Below are positions 54,501-63,452 of a stretch of DNA of 64,000 bases, in pieces. The translations under genes were made by a program, and so were the position numbers. How positions within the stretch are numbered: the first letter of the stretch is position 1; every line of letters starts with the position of its first letter. The notes beneath the pieces were generated by a model that saw only the letters and a list, made by a program, of their open reading frames with translations, was not told the origin of the DNA and ran no database searches. Source of the DNA: Gelidibacter japonicus (lineage in GTDB: Bacteria; Bacteroidota; Bacteroidia; Flavobacteriales; Flavobacteriaceae); the NCBI RefSeq assembly GCF_010725055.1, contig NZ_BJKB01000009.1:1-64000 (forward strand). The letters are read 5' to 3'.

Positions 54501-57500
54501 CCAGCAGGTCCCCAAGGCGAAAAGGGAGATAAAGGCGAAGACGGCGCGGTAGGTCCTCAGGGCCCACAGGGAATTCCTGGCAATGACGGTGTTGACGGAC
54601 AGGATGGAGCACCGGGAGCACCAGGTCCTATAGGTCCACAAGGTGTTCAAGGAGAGGCCGGTCCAGCAGGTGCTGATGGAGCAGATGGAGCCGACGGAAA
54701 TACTCCGGTTATCGGAGCCGGTGGAAATTGGGAAATCGGCGGTGTTGATACCGGAATTGCGGCACAGGGTCCAGCAGGTAATGATGGCGTAGATGGAAAT
54801 ACTCCTTTGATTGGCGCGAACGGTAACTGGGAGATTGATGGAGTTGATACAGGAGTCTCGGCACAAGGAATTGCTGGTGATAAAGGTGATGACGGTGTTG
54901 GTATTGCTTCGATTACCGAAAATGGAGATGGAGTTTTTACGATTACTTATACAGATAACACAACTTATATTTCTCCTAATTTAACAGGTCCAAAAGGCGA
55001 TACCGGTGATGCAGGCGCGTCTGTCACTGTCACTGATAATGGTGACGATACTGTAACAATTAGTGATGGTTCAAATAGTGTCATTATATCTAAGGGTGTT
55101 GATGGTGCGGATGGCGATACACCGACGATCGGAACCAATGGAAATTGGGAAATTGGAGGGGTAGACACAGGACTCGCGGCACAGGGACCAGCAGGACCTC
55201 AGGGACCAGCCGGTGCTGATGGTGCTCAGGGACCACAAGGTGAGCCGGGCCCAATAGGACCACAGGGTCTACAAGGAGAGAAAGGAGATCAGGGTGATGT
55301 TGGTCCACAAGGTATTCAAGGAGAGACCGGTCCGGCAGGACCTCAAGGACCTCAAGGACCAGCAGGAGCCGATGGTACTGATGGTGCCGATGGAGCCCAA
55401 GGACCACAAGGTTTACAGGGCCCAATAGGACCACAGGGTCTACAAGGAGAGAAAGGCGATCAGGGTGATGTTGGTCCACAGGGTATTCAAGGAGAGACCG
55501 GTCCAGCAGGACCTCAAGGACTTCAAGGACCAGCAGGAGCCGATGGTGCTGATGGTGCTGATGGTGCCGATGGTGCTCAGGGACCACAAGGTGAGCAGGG
55601 CCCAATAGGACCACAGGGTCTACAAGGAGAGAAAGGAGATCAGGGAGATGTTGGTCCACAAGGTATTCAAGGAGAGACCGGTCCAGCAGGACCTCAAGGA
55701 CTTCAAGGACTTCAAGGACCAGCAGGAGCCGATGGTGCTGATGGTGCTGATGGTGCTGATGGTGCCGATGGTGCTCAGGGACCACAAGGTGAGCAGGGCC
55801 CAATAGGACCACAGGGTCTACAAGGAGAGAAAGGCGATCAGGGAGATGTTGGTCCACAAGGTATTCAAGGAGAGACCGGTCCGGCAGGACCTCAAGGACC
55901 TCAAGGACTTCAAGGACCAGCAGGAGTCGATGGTGCTGATGGTGCTGATGGTGCTGATGGTGCTGATGGTGCCGATGGTGCTCAGGGACCACAAGGTGAG
56001 CAGGGCCCAATAGGACCACAGGGTCTACAAGGAGAGAAAGGAGATCAGGGTGATGTTGGTCCACAAGGTATTCAAGGAGAGACCGGTCCAGCAGGACCTC
56101 AAGGACTTCAAGGACCAGCAGGAGCCGATGGTGCTGATGGTGCTGATGGTGCCGATGGAGTCCAAGGACCACAAGGTGAACCGGGCCCAATAGGACCACA
56201 GGGTCTACAAGGAGAAAAAGGAGATCAGGGAGATGTTGGTCCACAAGGTATTCAAGGAGAGACCGGTCCGGCAGGACCTCAAGGACTTCAAGGACCAGCA
56301 GGAGCCGATGGTGCTGATGGTGCCGATGGTGCCGATGGTGCTCAGGGACCACAAGGTGAGCAGGGCCCAATAGGACCACAGGGTCTACAAGGAGAGAAAG
56401 GAGATCAGGGAGATGTTGGTCCACAAGGTATTCAAGGAGAGACCGGTCCAGCAGGACCTCAAGGACTTCAAGGACCAGCAGGAGCCGATGGTGCCGATGG
56501 TGCTGATGGTGCTGATGGTGCTGATGGTGCCGATGGTGCCCAGGGACCACAAGGTTTACAGGGCCCTATAGGACCACGGGGTCTACAAGGAGAGAAAGGA
56601 GATCAGGGGGATGTTGGTCCACAGGGTATTCAAGGAGTAGCCGGTCCAGCAGGACCTCAAGGACCAGCAGGAGCAGATGGTGCAGACGGTGCAGATGGAG
56701 CCCAGGGACCAATCGGACCTGCAGGGCCAAGAGGAGCTCAAGGAGTAGCAGGCCCAACTGGACCTGTAGGTCCTCAAGGACCGCATGGGGTTGTTGATCC
56801 TAAAGATTTGACAGCGGGTGACACATCCATTACAGTCACAAATGGTACGGGTGCGACCCTTGTAGATGCCAATATAAGAGTTACGAATGCTGGAATCACA
56901 ACCACAAAATTAGCGAATGGGGCAGTAACAGCTATAAAAGTTAATGCAGATGTTGCGGGTCTTGGCCTGGTGAAGAACACAAGTACAAATGCTTTGGATG
57001 TTCGTGCCAATAACGGTTTAAACGTTGATTCTGCAGCAGATGCCATTCAATTAGGAGGGAGCTTAATCAGGCCAACAACAATCAATACTGGTGCTACCAA
57101 TACTTTGGCAGTTACTGGACTGCAAACCGGCAATTATACAGATAACATTGTTGTTGTAGATAGAACATCTGGCGTTTTAAAGCAGTTAAAAGCTGCGATG
57201 CCTACGTTCTTCTATATGCCTTCTGTTGTTGTTTATACTGCGGCAGATCAAGTGCCGTCAGGGGAAACTTTTGGAACAATTGATCTATATGCCAAATATC
57301 AGGCTCAGTTCGGTTCTCCAGCTACGGTAAATCCTGGAGCTACGACTAGTTTACCAGTACTGCCAGCAAATGAGTTGGATTACTTTGTCACTTGGTTTGA
57401 TGAGAGTGTTTTTGAAAATGTAGCGGTGACCAATGCTGGAATCCTAACCTATTCAATCAAATCTAACGCAGATGTTACAATGGCTTCCTTTATGAACATA

Positions 57501-57521
57501 GTATTCTCTGTAAAACCTTAA
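51507..57521 (+). CDS. Giant collagen-like repeat surface protein
   Basis: A 2004-residue exported protein; the signal peptide ends near FAQ (residue 19). Then follow a short flavobacterial head ([19 protein letters not shown]), a beta-rich repeat region (about 129-762; eight 67-residue units plus partial ones), and a junction [24 protein letters not shown] known from other bacterial collagen-like proteins. Gly-X-Y tracts cover about 785-1064 and 1228-1760, with stabilising EKGDQGD triplets. Between them lie three modules of the type [11 protein letters not shown]. The C-terminal 240 residues form a non-collagen head ending [13 protein letters not shown]. No type A or B T9SS sorting domain is visible. 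First gene of the operon to 63167. Confidence 0.88.
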   Translation: MKKLLLLLILIVGNSIFAQVGIGTDMPSPSTQLEIKSSNRGILIPQVPLNGTTDQNTINAGNIESLLVYNTNTNATLSPGYYYWHQGVWNRLTTESDLPEHIVLWDLVNNQFTFIDQNGDIQAIDPTDFQTLTSLRLNPDGHTLDYVDENGDNTSIDLQTVIKNFETLTSIVANSDGSFTFTDEAGVTTIVDIGDLETLTSIALNPDNVNIDYTDEDGIITQLDLTQIVKNLETLTSIVENNDGTFTFTDEVGVATIIDMGNLETLTAIALNPDNVNIDYTAENGVVTQLDLTQIVKNLETLTTIVENNDGTITFTDEAGVATTINVSNLETLTTIALNLDNVNIDYTDENGVVTQLDLTQIVKNLETLTTIVENNDGTFTFTDEAGVATIVDISNLETLTTIALNPDNVNIDYTDEEGVVTQLDLTQIVKNLETLTTIVENNDGTITFTDEAGVATTINVSNLETLTTIALNLDNVNIDYTDENGVVTQLDLTQIVKNLETLTTIVENNDGTFTFTDEAGVATIVDISNLETLTTIALNPDNVNIDYTDEEGVVTQLDLTQIVKNLETLTTIVENNDGTITFTDEAGVATTINVSNLETLTTISLNLDNVNIDYTDENGVVTQLDLTQIVKNLETLTTIVENNDGTFTFTDEAGVATIVDISNLETLTTIALNPDNVNIDYTDEEGVVTQLDLTQIVKNLETLTTIVENNDGTFTFTDEAGNATIINIRNLETITTLVDNGDGTMTYTDENNIETVINLANGPKGDDGDSAYQVWLGQGNTGTELDFIASLKGEQGIQGETGPAGADGQDGAPGPQGPAGADGVDGQDGLQGPQGIQGETGPQGEVGPAGPQGEKGDKGDDGAVGPQGPQGIPGNDGVDGQDGAPGAAGPIGPQGVQGEAGPAGPQGPAGPQGEKGDKGDDGAVGPQGPQGIPGNDGVDGQDGAPGAAGPIGPQGEQGPQGPQGPQGPAGADGVDGQDGLQGPQGIQGETGPQGEVGPAGPQGEKGDKGEDGAVGPQGPQGIPGNDGVDGQDGAPGAPGPIGPQGVQGEAGPAGADGADGADGNTPVIGAGGNWEIGGVDTGIAAQGPAGNDGVDGNTPLIGANGNWEIDGVDTGVSAQGIAGDKGDDGVGIASITENGDGVFTITYTDNTTYISPNLTGPKGDTGDAGASVTVTDNGDDTVTISDGSNSVIISKGVDGADGDTPTIGTNGNWEIGGVDTGLAAQGPAGPQGPAGADGAQGPQGEPGPIGPQGLQGEKGDQGDVGPQGIQGETGPAGPQGPQGPAGADGTDGADGAQGPQGLQGPIGPQGLQGEKGDQGDVGPQGIQGETGPAGPQGLQGPAGADGADGADGADGAQGPQGEQGPIGPQGLQGEKGDQGDVGPQGIQGETGPAGPQGLQGLQGPAGADGADGADGADGADGAQGPQGEQGPIGPQGLQGEKGDQGDVGPQGIQGETGPAGPQGPQGLQGPAGVDGADGADGADGADGADGAQGPQGEQGPIGPQGLQGEKGDQGDVGPQGIQGETGPAGPQGLQGPAGADGADGADGADGVQGPQGEPGPIGPQGLQGEKGDQGDVGPQGIQGETGPAGPQGLQGPAGADGADGADGADGAQGPQGEQGPIGPQGLQGEKGDQGDVGPQGIQGETGPAGPQGLQGPAGADGADGADGADGADGADGAQGPQGLQGPIGPRGLQGEKGDQGDVGPQGIQGVAGPAGPQGPAGADGADGADGAQGPIGPAGPRGAQGVAGPTGPVGPQGPHGVVDPKDLTAGDTSITVTNGTGATLVDANIRVTNAGITTTKLANGAVTAIKVNADVAGLGLVKNTSTNALDVRANNGLNVDSAADAIQLGGSLIRPTTINTGATNTLAVTGLQTGNYTDNIVVVDRTSGVLKQLKAAMPTFFYMPSVVVYTAADQVPSGETFGTIDLYAKYQAQFGSPATVNPGATTSLPVLPANELDYFVTWFDESVFENVAVTNAGILTYSIKSNADVTMASFMNIVFSVKP
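51891..53790 (+). repeat. Intragenic 201-base repeats with 402-base higher order
   Basis: Units of 67 codons (31 + 36, each half starting LETLTT) repeat from residue 165 to 700. From 52401 to 53606 two alternating unit types make three copies of a 402-base block (52401, 52803, 53205) that are nearly identical in DNA, so the last expansion was recent or is kept uniform. Confidence 0.85.
55230..56740 (+). repeat. Intragenic collagen block repeats with variable triplet runs
   Basis: Eight blocks share [19 protein letters not shown] followed by a constant tract and then a run of (A/V/T)DG triplets. The run length differs from block to block: 3, 4, 5, 6, 4, 4, 6, 3. Block bodies are nearly identical in DNA, consistent with slippage and unequal exchange. 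Confidence 0.85.
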
Positions 57522-57527
57522 ATAATT

Positions 57528-59015
57528 ATGTGCTTTAAAACATATTCTTTCATATTGAGCATAGGATTAGCAATGCTTGTAACCTCTACCAGGTTGCAAG
57601 CACAATGCTACACCAATGAAGTAGTGACGGCCTCATTTGCAACTGGTGGTTCAAGTCCTTATATCGATGATGTGTTGTGGTTAACCTGGGGATCTAATAA
57701 TCAAACTACCCATCCTCATGGAAGACATGGTCGAACATTGGCTGTCGGAGCAAAATCCTTTGCTTCAATTGAGCTTGGTAATAACCAATGGCTCTGTATT
57801 GAAGCAGAAATCACTGCCATTACCGGGGGCGTCATAAGATCTTATGCGCCCGGAAATTACAGTGGTGATTATCTTGATGATCTTTATAATATTGGCGGGG
57901 TCGGGTCTAATAACCAATTGGTATCGGGAATTATCAACTCAACTAGTGGTCAGAATAATACAATAACCATTGTGTGTAAAGCTACTATAGACGGTGTACC
58001 AATCCGGCTTGCAGGATTGGTGGTTGCCGATGCAGAGTCCTTATCAAGTACCGAACATATTCATACCACAGCCGATGGGGAATGGACCTTAGTGGAGGTA
58101 AATAAAAATTTAAATCGGGGGCCTTATAGGGTTCGAAAAGATATTGTGAATGAAGGGGGAGTTCCCACTTCCAAGAGAACCATGAAGTTTCTCCAAGGAA
58201 ATGACAGAGAAACCGTGGCAGTGTCGTTTTTAAAATTCAATGAATCTGCCTATCGAAAAACAGGGAGCAATCCTGATCTTTCTGTGACCATTGATGCCAC
58301 TATAAAAGGAAGTGGATTAACAGCCATAGCATTAGGTCTACTGCCTCCTGATGTGGATGGTGGCGATGCACCATTGACTTATGGCTATCCAATGCATCTG
58401 ATTCAAAGATTGAACTTCAGTACGGATAATATTCCAAATCAAAGCGGTCCTTTTTTTGATGCTACAAATATAAATGTTCCTGAATATCAGCCTGGGGGCT
58501 TAATTCCAAATACAGAATTAAGTCATTTGGGAAGCACGGCTCCAGATACAGAAAGGGCCCCATTGTATTCAAGTAATGCTTTAGGCGATAATAATCACGG
58601 ACCTGCAGGAATTCTTGAAGAGGATGCATGGCCGGAGGAATATAAAATATTTTCTCATAAAGTCTATCTTCCAAATTCTTTAATTACGGCAACCATCCCC
58701 TATAGAAGTAATGATGATGGTTATATTTCAGGATGGATTGATTTTGATTTGAGCGGCACTTTTGATCCGAGCGAGAAAATTGAGGTGTTCGCTCCTTCAA
58801 CTGGAGGAGGTATGGGAAGTGTAGTCATGGAATGGATCGTGCCACCTTCACGTGTAGCATATAGTACTTTTGTAAGACTTAGGCTTTCTGAAATTCCTAA
58901 TATCTCACCTACGGAAACTGTAAATACAGGAGAAGTGGAAGACCATAAGATGGTTATATTGATTCCTGCAGTTACCAATCCTATGATACATAGTAAAGGA
59001 AAATTTAAAAATTAA
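57528..59015 (+). CDS. CshA-type/GEVED-domain adhesin-like secreted protein
   Basis: A 495-residue exported protein; the signal ends near LQAQ (residue 26). Residues about 28-275 resemble the CshA non-repetitive domain of fibrillar adhesins (ASFATGGSSPYIDDVLWLTWG), a domain that binds host or matrix ligands in streptococci. A middle GGDAPLTYG segment and a C-terminal GEVED-like domain (GWIDFDLSGTFDPSEKIEVF ... NTGEVEDHKMVI) follow. The tail HSKGKFKN is basic, and no T9SS sorting domain is seen. It begins six bases after the collagen-like gene and overlaps the next gene (TAATG). Confidence 0.75.
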   Translation: MCFKTYSFILSIGLAMLVTSTRLQAQCYTNEVVTASFATGGSSPYIDDVLWLTWGSNNQTTHPHGRHGRTLAVGAKSFASIELGNNQWLCIEAEITAITGGVIRSYAPGNYSGDYLDDLYNIGGVGSNNQLVSGIINSTSGQNNTITIVCKATIDGVPIRLAGLVVADAESLSSTEHIHTTADGEWTLVEVNKNLNRGPYRVRKDIVNEGGVPTSKRTMKFLQGNDRETVAVSFLKFNESAYRKTGSNPDLSVTIDATIKGSGLTAIALGLLPPDVDGGDAPLTYGYPMHLIQRLNFSTDNIPNQSGPFFDATNINVPEYQPGGLIPNTELSHLGSTAPDTERAPLYSSNALGDNNHGPAGILEEDAWPEEYKIFSHKVYLPNSLITATIPYRSNDDGYISGWIDFDLSGTFDPSEKIEVFAPSTGGGMGSVVMEWIVPPSRVAYSTFVRLRLSEIPNISPTETVNTGEVEDHKMVILIPAVTNPMIHSKGKFKN

Positions 59016-60262
59016 TGATGAAAAAATCTTTATTCCATATAAGTGCTTTTCTGCTCCTTGCTAACAATATGATGGCACAGACCAGCAACCAAGGTGTGTT
59101 ATACGTCAGTGAAGCTACCCAATTCTCAACGGTTGAACGTTTTGACAATCTGGCAACGGGTTCGTTCTTCAATGATGGAGATACTTTTATTTATGACCAC
59201 TTTAATAACGATGGCATTGTGGATTTCCATCTGAACACGGGGCTTACCCGATTTATAGGAAATTCCGACCAGGTGCTCAGCGGTTCAAAAATCAGCTACC
59301 TATATAATGTCTATTTCAATAACTCTAGCCACGCCGCTCCATTCCAATTATTGGGTAACTTACATATCAGTGGGGAATCCGATTTTTATGATGGTATTGT
59401 GGACAATGATAATTTTGGTGGTGAAATAACATTCAACACCAATGCTTACCACATCAATACATCGGATCATAGTCATGTGGATGGACCTGTGAACAAAGTG
59501 GGCGAGGGAGAATTCACCTTCCCAATAGGTGACGGTGGGTATTATCGGTTTGCAGGGATTTCTGACCCTGAAAATAATGGCGCTTTTTTTGAAGGCAAAT
59601 ATTTCCTTGAGAATTCAAATGCGCTTTATCCACATTCACTTAAGGCTGGTGTGATAAAAGAAATTGACAACCGGGAATACTGGACCATAGAAAAAAATAG
59701 TAGCGGTACGGATAACGGCCTGATCGCTCTTTCTTGGAGAGATGTGACCACACCTGCTTCAATGATTGCTGGTGCGGTACAAGGTGACCTGACCATAGTC
59801 CGTTGGAACGCCGCAATGAACATGTGGGTAGACGAAGGAGGTGCCATCGATCTCGATAATCAAACAGTTACCACAGCAGTCAACGGTTATGGTGTCTTTA
59901 CTTTTGCACGTGTTAAATCGGATCTTATTTTGCCATGCAATATTGTTGTCTATAATTCTGTAACACCCAATAACGATGGCAAAAACGATTATTTCCTGAT
60001 CGATCAATCCAATAATATAGATTGTGCCAAGAACTTAAAGGTCATGGTATTCAATCGTTGGGGGGTCAAGGTCTTTGAGACCAATAATTATGGAGTCAAC
60101 GGCAATGTTTTTGATGGCCACTCTTCGGGACGATTGACCTTGAAAAATTCTGAAAAATTACCTTTTGGCACCTACTTTTATATTCTTGAATATCAGTATG
60201 GTGATCAGGCAGAGCATAATTTTCATAAACAAGCTGGATATTTATACTTAAGTGCTGAATAA
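59015..60262 (+). CDS. Secreted protein with T9SS type B (gliding-motility-type) sorting domain
   Basis: A 415-residue exported protein; the signal ends near MMAQ. Residues about 20-310 are beta-rich with internal similarity to autotransporter-like surface proteins. The last 95 residues are a type B (CHU_C) sorting domain: VVYNSVTPNNDGKNDYFLI, LKVMVFNRWGVKVFETNNYG, LPFGTYFYILEY. Such proteins need a PorP/SprF partner for secretion and this one is encoded directly downstream. It may anchor or cap the collagen-like fibre. The start is ATG at 59015, overlapping the previous stop. Confidence 0.85.
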   Translation: MMKKSLFHISAFLLLANNMMAQTSNQGVLYVSEATQFSTVERFDNLATGSFFNDGDTFIYDHFNNDGIVDFHLNTGLTRFIGNSDQVLSGSKISYLYNVYFNNSSHAAPFQLLGNLHISGESDFYDGIVDNDNFGGEITFNTNAYHINTSDHSHVDGPVNKVGEGEFTFPIGDGGYYRFAGISDPENNGAFFEGKYFLENSNALYPHSLKAGVIKEIDNREYWTIEKNSSGTDNGLIALSWRDVTTPASMIAGAVQGDLTIVRWNAAMNMWVDEGGAIDLDNQTVTTAVNGYGVFTFARVKSDLILPCNIVVYNSVTPNNDGKNDYFLIDQSNNIDCAKNLKVMVFNRWGVKVFETNNYGVNGNVFDGHSSGRLTLKNSEKLPFGTYFYILEYQYGDQAEHNFHKQAGYLYLSAE

Positions 60263-60278
60263 TCTGAATCGAATTCTT

Positions 60279-61208
60279 ATGACTATTAAAAAATCAAATT
60301 TTCTTGTGCTCTTGCTGTTCGGAAGTCTGCTGTTCATGGTCCCTTCCGCCCAAGCACAGCAAGATTCCCAGTACACGCAATACATGTACAATACCATAAG
60401 TGTCAACCCGGCCTATGCAGGCTCACGTAGCTCTTTAAGTATTCTTGGGATTTATAGAAATCAATGGGTAGGTTTGGATGGCGCTCCAAAAACACTCAAT
60501 TTCTCAATGCATTCACCTATAGGTGTTAAAGGCGTTGGATTGGGGCTCGGATTTACTAGTGATCAGATTGGACCTTCCTCAGAAAGTATTGTTACCGCTG
60601 ATTTCTCCTACACCATTAACATGGCAAACGATATAAAACTGTCGTTTGGCATGAAGGCTGGCGTATCGATATGGGATTTGGATCCAAATAAGTTAAATAT
60701 TTATGATCCCAACGATTATAATCTGAGACAGCAAAATAACAGTTCGCCCGTAGTTGGCACCGGTCTTTATCTGCACACCGAAAAGTGGTATGTGGGCCTG
60801 TCATCGCCAAATATGTTGAAAACCGATCATTATGATGATGTCCAAGTATCCACCGCAACAGAAAAGACGCATGTCTATCTGATTGGGGGCTATGTGTTTG
60901 ACATTAATTCGAATTTGAAATTAAAACCGGCGGTTTTGGCCAAAGCGGTTGTGGGAGCGCCATTGGCCTTAGATATTTCAGCCAATGCGCTATTATACGA
61001 TAGTGTAACGTTTGGTCTTGCTTATCGATTGGATGCCGCGGTTAGTGTATTGGCGGGGTTCCAAATTTCAGATCATCTCATGATTGGTTATTCCTATGAT
61101 TACGATACCACTCAACTGGGGAATTACAATAGTGGATCCCACGAGATATTTTTGCGCTTTGAATTAGGAACCAGAATGAAAGCGAAAGTCAATCCAAGAT
61201 TCTTTTAA
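60279..61208 (+). CDS. PorP/SprF-family type IX secretion membrane protein
   Basis: A 309-residue outer-membrane beta-barrel; the signal ends near AQAQ. The start of the mature protein, QDSQYTQYMYNTISVNPAYAGSR, followed by LSILGIYRNQWVGLDGAPKTLNFSMHSPI, is diagnostic for PorP/SprF. The C-terminal LRFELG is a barrel end. SprF-like proteins attach a type B cargo encoded next to them to the cell surface. ATG at 60279 is preferred to GTG at 60252, which would overlap the previous gene. Confidence 0.92.
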   Translation: MTIKKSNFLVLLLFGSLLFMVPSAQAQQDSQYTQYMYNTISVNPAYAGSRSSLSILGIYRNQWVGLDGAPKTLNFSMHSPIGVKGVGLGLGFTSDQIGPSSESIVTADFSYTINMANDIKLSFGMKAGVSIWDLDPNKLNIYDPNDYNLRQQNNSSPVVGTGLYLHTEKWYVGLSSPNMLKTDHYDDVQVSTATEKTHVYLIGGYVFDINSNLKLKPAVLAKAVVGAPLALDISANALLYDSVTFGLAYRLDAAVSVLAGFQISDHLMIGYSYDYDTTQLGNYNSGSHEIFLRFELGTRMKAKVNPRFF

Positions 61209-61229
61209 TCGTATTTTAAAGAAGATATC

Positions 61230-63167
61230 ATGAAAAATAATTTTACCATATATAGTTTCGTTTTACTTTTCCTTGGCCTGTCAAGTTTGAACTTAGTTTT
61301 CGGACAGGAAAAAAAGTTGGAAAAGGCAGCAGAGAATTATGAGCAATTGGATTATGTCAATGCCCAAAAAATTTATTTGGCCGTTGCAGAAAAAGGTCAT
61401 CAATCCGAAGAACTTTTCACGAAATTGGCCAACAGTTATTATTTTAATGCACAATATGATCAGGCTGTAAAATGGTATGGGCGTTTGTTTGAGCTCAACC
61501 CTGAGCCTGAGAATGACATTGTTTATCTTCGCTATTCCCAAGCCTTGAAAGCTACCGGGAATGATAAATCTTCAGATGTTTATGATGCTTTCGCAGCCAA
61601 AAGTGGCCTGAAGAGCGGGAGAAGCGCAAGGAACTATGCGGATCTCATTCAGCAGAACTCTGGAAGATATGAGGTGGAACCCATTTCAAAACTTTACGAT
61701 GAAAATGTCATCTCCTTTGGTTATTTCAAATCGGGGAATGCCCTTTATTACGCTTCAACCAGTGACAGTAAAACCTTTTTGAACAAAAGAAGTGCTTGGG
61801 ACGGGCTTAGCTTTTTATCATTGTATAGTATCGAACTGGATTCTTTGAACCAGGCGCTTGGTAATTCAGTAAAGCTCACTGGTAACCTCAACAGTAGGTT
61901 CCATGAGTCTTCACCTGTATTTACAGCAGATAACAATACGATGTATTTTACCCGAAGCAATATCACAGCAAAAAACAGAAAGGATGATCAAAAATTAAAG
62001 ATCTATAGATCGAAAAAAATCAACAATAAATGGCAAGAAGCGGAAGAACTGTCCATCAACAGCGACCATTTTTCTACCGCCCATCCGGCATTGAGTCCAA
62101 ATGGGACTAAACTTTATTTTTCATCGGACCGACCTGGGGGCTATGGAGAATCAGACCTCTATGTGTCCATTATCAACACCGATGGGAGTATAGGGGAGCC
62201 TGTCAATTTGGGACCTGAAATCAATACCAGAGGTAAGGAGACTTTTCCTTTTGTTTCTGCCGACCATGAGCTTTACTTCTCATCTGACGGCCATTTTGGA
62301 TTGGGCGGGTTAGATGTTTTCTATATAAAAATTGAAGAAGACGGATTTGGCAATCTGCTGAACGTTGGCGCTCCCATTAATACCTATGCCGATGACTTTG
62401 CCTTTGGGATCGACCAGTCCACGCACAGGGGCTTTATAAGCTCTAACCGTTCTGATACGGAAGGTACGTTTGTTTACGATAATATTTATACGTTTTTGGA
62501 AACAACACCTATTATTGATGTCTATTTTGCCCAGATTCAGGGCTTGGTAACCGACAAACAGACCGGACTGCCAATTGAAGGCGCCAATATCGTATTGACC
62601 GATTCCAACAACAAAATCCATAAGCAGGTTCGCACCAATGCAGAAGGCTTTTATACGGTCGAGACTGATAAGTTTGAAACCTATTTTGTAAAAGCAACAA
62701 AAGAAAGATATGATTCCGATGAGTTTCTGTCCAAGGCAAACTTGGAGCATCAGCGCATCGATTTCCAATTGCAAACCAACGAAGTTCCGTTGGTCACTGG
62801 AACCGACCTTGCCAAGGTGTTGAACATTCCAATCATCTATTTTGATTTTGATAAATCGAATATTAGACAAGACGCCCAAGTAGAATTGGAGAAGGTTTTG
62901 GCTGTACTTGATCAGTACCCTAACATACGATTGGAGATCCGTTCACATACTGACAGTAGAGGAAATGATGCCTATAATAAAGGACTTTCCCAACGTCGTG
63001 CGACCTCAACTTTAAAATATTTGGTCGAAAATGGCATCCCGGAATCGCGATTACAGGCGGTCGGATTCGGAGAAAGCAGATTGGTGAACAATTGTAGCAA
63101 TGGTGTCCCATGTTCCGCTGAAGAGCATCAAAAAAATAGACGTTCAGAATTTATTATTATTGATTAG
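61230..63167 (+). CDS. PorE-like OmpA-family protein (TPR, PD40, CRD, OmpA)
   Basis: A 645-residue periplasm-facing protein; the signal ends near VFGQ (residue 25). In order: TPR-like helices (25-140), WD40-like PD40 propeller blades (about 160-420; HPALSPNGTKLYFSSDRPGGYG), a carboxypeptidase-regulatory-like domain (about 430-515; IQGLVTDKQTGLPIEGANIVLTD), and an OmpA peptidoglycan-binding domain (about 535-645; SHTDSRGNDAYNKGLSQRRA, NRRSEF). This architecture equals PorE of the Porphyromonas T9SS. It probably fixes the PorP/SprF complex to the cell wall. Last gene of the operon. Confidence 0.9.
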   Translation: MKNNFTIYSFVLLFLGLSSLNLVFGQEKKLEKAAENYEQLDYVNAQKIYLAVAEKGHQSEELFTKLANSYYFNAQYDQAVKWYGRLFELNPEPENDIVYLRYSQALKATGNDKSSDVYDAFAAKSGLKSGRSARNYADLIQQNSGRYEVEPISKLYDENVISFGYFKSGNALYYASTSDSKTFLNKRSAWDGLSFLSLYSIELDSLNQALGNSVKLTGNLNSRFHESSPVFTADNNTMYFTRSNITAKNRKDDQKLKIYRSKKINNKWQEAEELSINSDHFSTAHPALSPNGTKLYFSSDRPGGYGESDLYVSIINTDGSIGEPVNLGPEINTRGKETFPFVSADHELYFSSDGHFGLGGLDVFYIKIEEDGFGNLLNVGAPINTYADDFAFGIDQSTHRGFISSNRSDTEGTFVYDNIYTFLETTPIIDVYFAQIQGLVTDKQTGLPIEGANIVLTDSNNKIHKQVRTNAEGFYTVETDKFETYFVKATKERYDSDEFLSKANLEHQRIDFQLQTNEVPLVTGTDLAKVLNIPIIYFDFDKSNIRQDAQVELEKVLAVLDQYPNIRLEIRSHTDSRGNDAYNKGLSQRRATSTLKYLVENGIPESRLQAVGFGESRLVNNCSNGVPCSAEEHQKNRRSEFIIID

Positions 63168-63213
63168 AAAGGGTAATTAAACACTAAATAAAATTTTTGG
63201 AAAACGTCTTAAG

Positions 63214-63243
63214 AAACCGAAGCCTTGTCTTCGGTTTTTTTTT
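63214..63243 (+). terminator. Terminator of the collagen operon
   Basis: AAACCGAAG (63214-63222) pairs with CTTCGGTTT (63229-63237) over a six-base loop, followed by a T run. Confidence 0.85.
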
Positions 63244-63365
63244 AGTGAAACCCAAAACGCAGAAGCGGAGCGCATTGGGTTTTGTTGGTTGAACTAATCC
63301 CGCTTTTGGGCGGGATCCAAACCCAAAACGCAAAAGCGAAGCGCATTGGGTTTTGCTGGTTGAAC
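63242..63365. repeat. 71-base two-hairpin repeat array, two units
   Basis: Units begin at 63248 and 63319 (AAACCCAA), again 71 bases apart, and match the array at 41264. As there, the array starts right after the terminator T run with AGTGAAACCC. The second unit lacks the CCCGC/GCGGG hairpin. Confidence 0.8.
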
Positions 63366-63452
63366 TAATTCTTACCTTATCCTAGCATATTTATTTTTGT
63401 GTTAGATTCGGTTTTGCATAAAACCCTATATTAGCATATAAACCAATTTACC

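Larger units (their letters stand above)
63168..63452. other. Terminator and repeat region after the collagen operon
   Basis: Contains the terminator, two 71-base repeat units and, at 63392-63399, a TATTTTTG box that may drive the FUSC gene. Confidence 0.5.

Noticed and set aside
55090-56550. Long minus-strand open frame opposite the collagen repeats
   Set aside because: It is a by-product of the repeated Gly-X-Y codons on the plus strand; its product is a low-complexity His/Leu/Val repeat.
51891-56740. Regular repeats that could suggest a CRISPR array
   Set aside because: They lie inside one long reading frame, have no unique spacers of constant length, and no cas genes are nearby.
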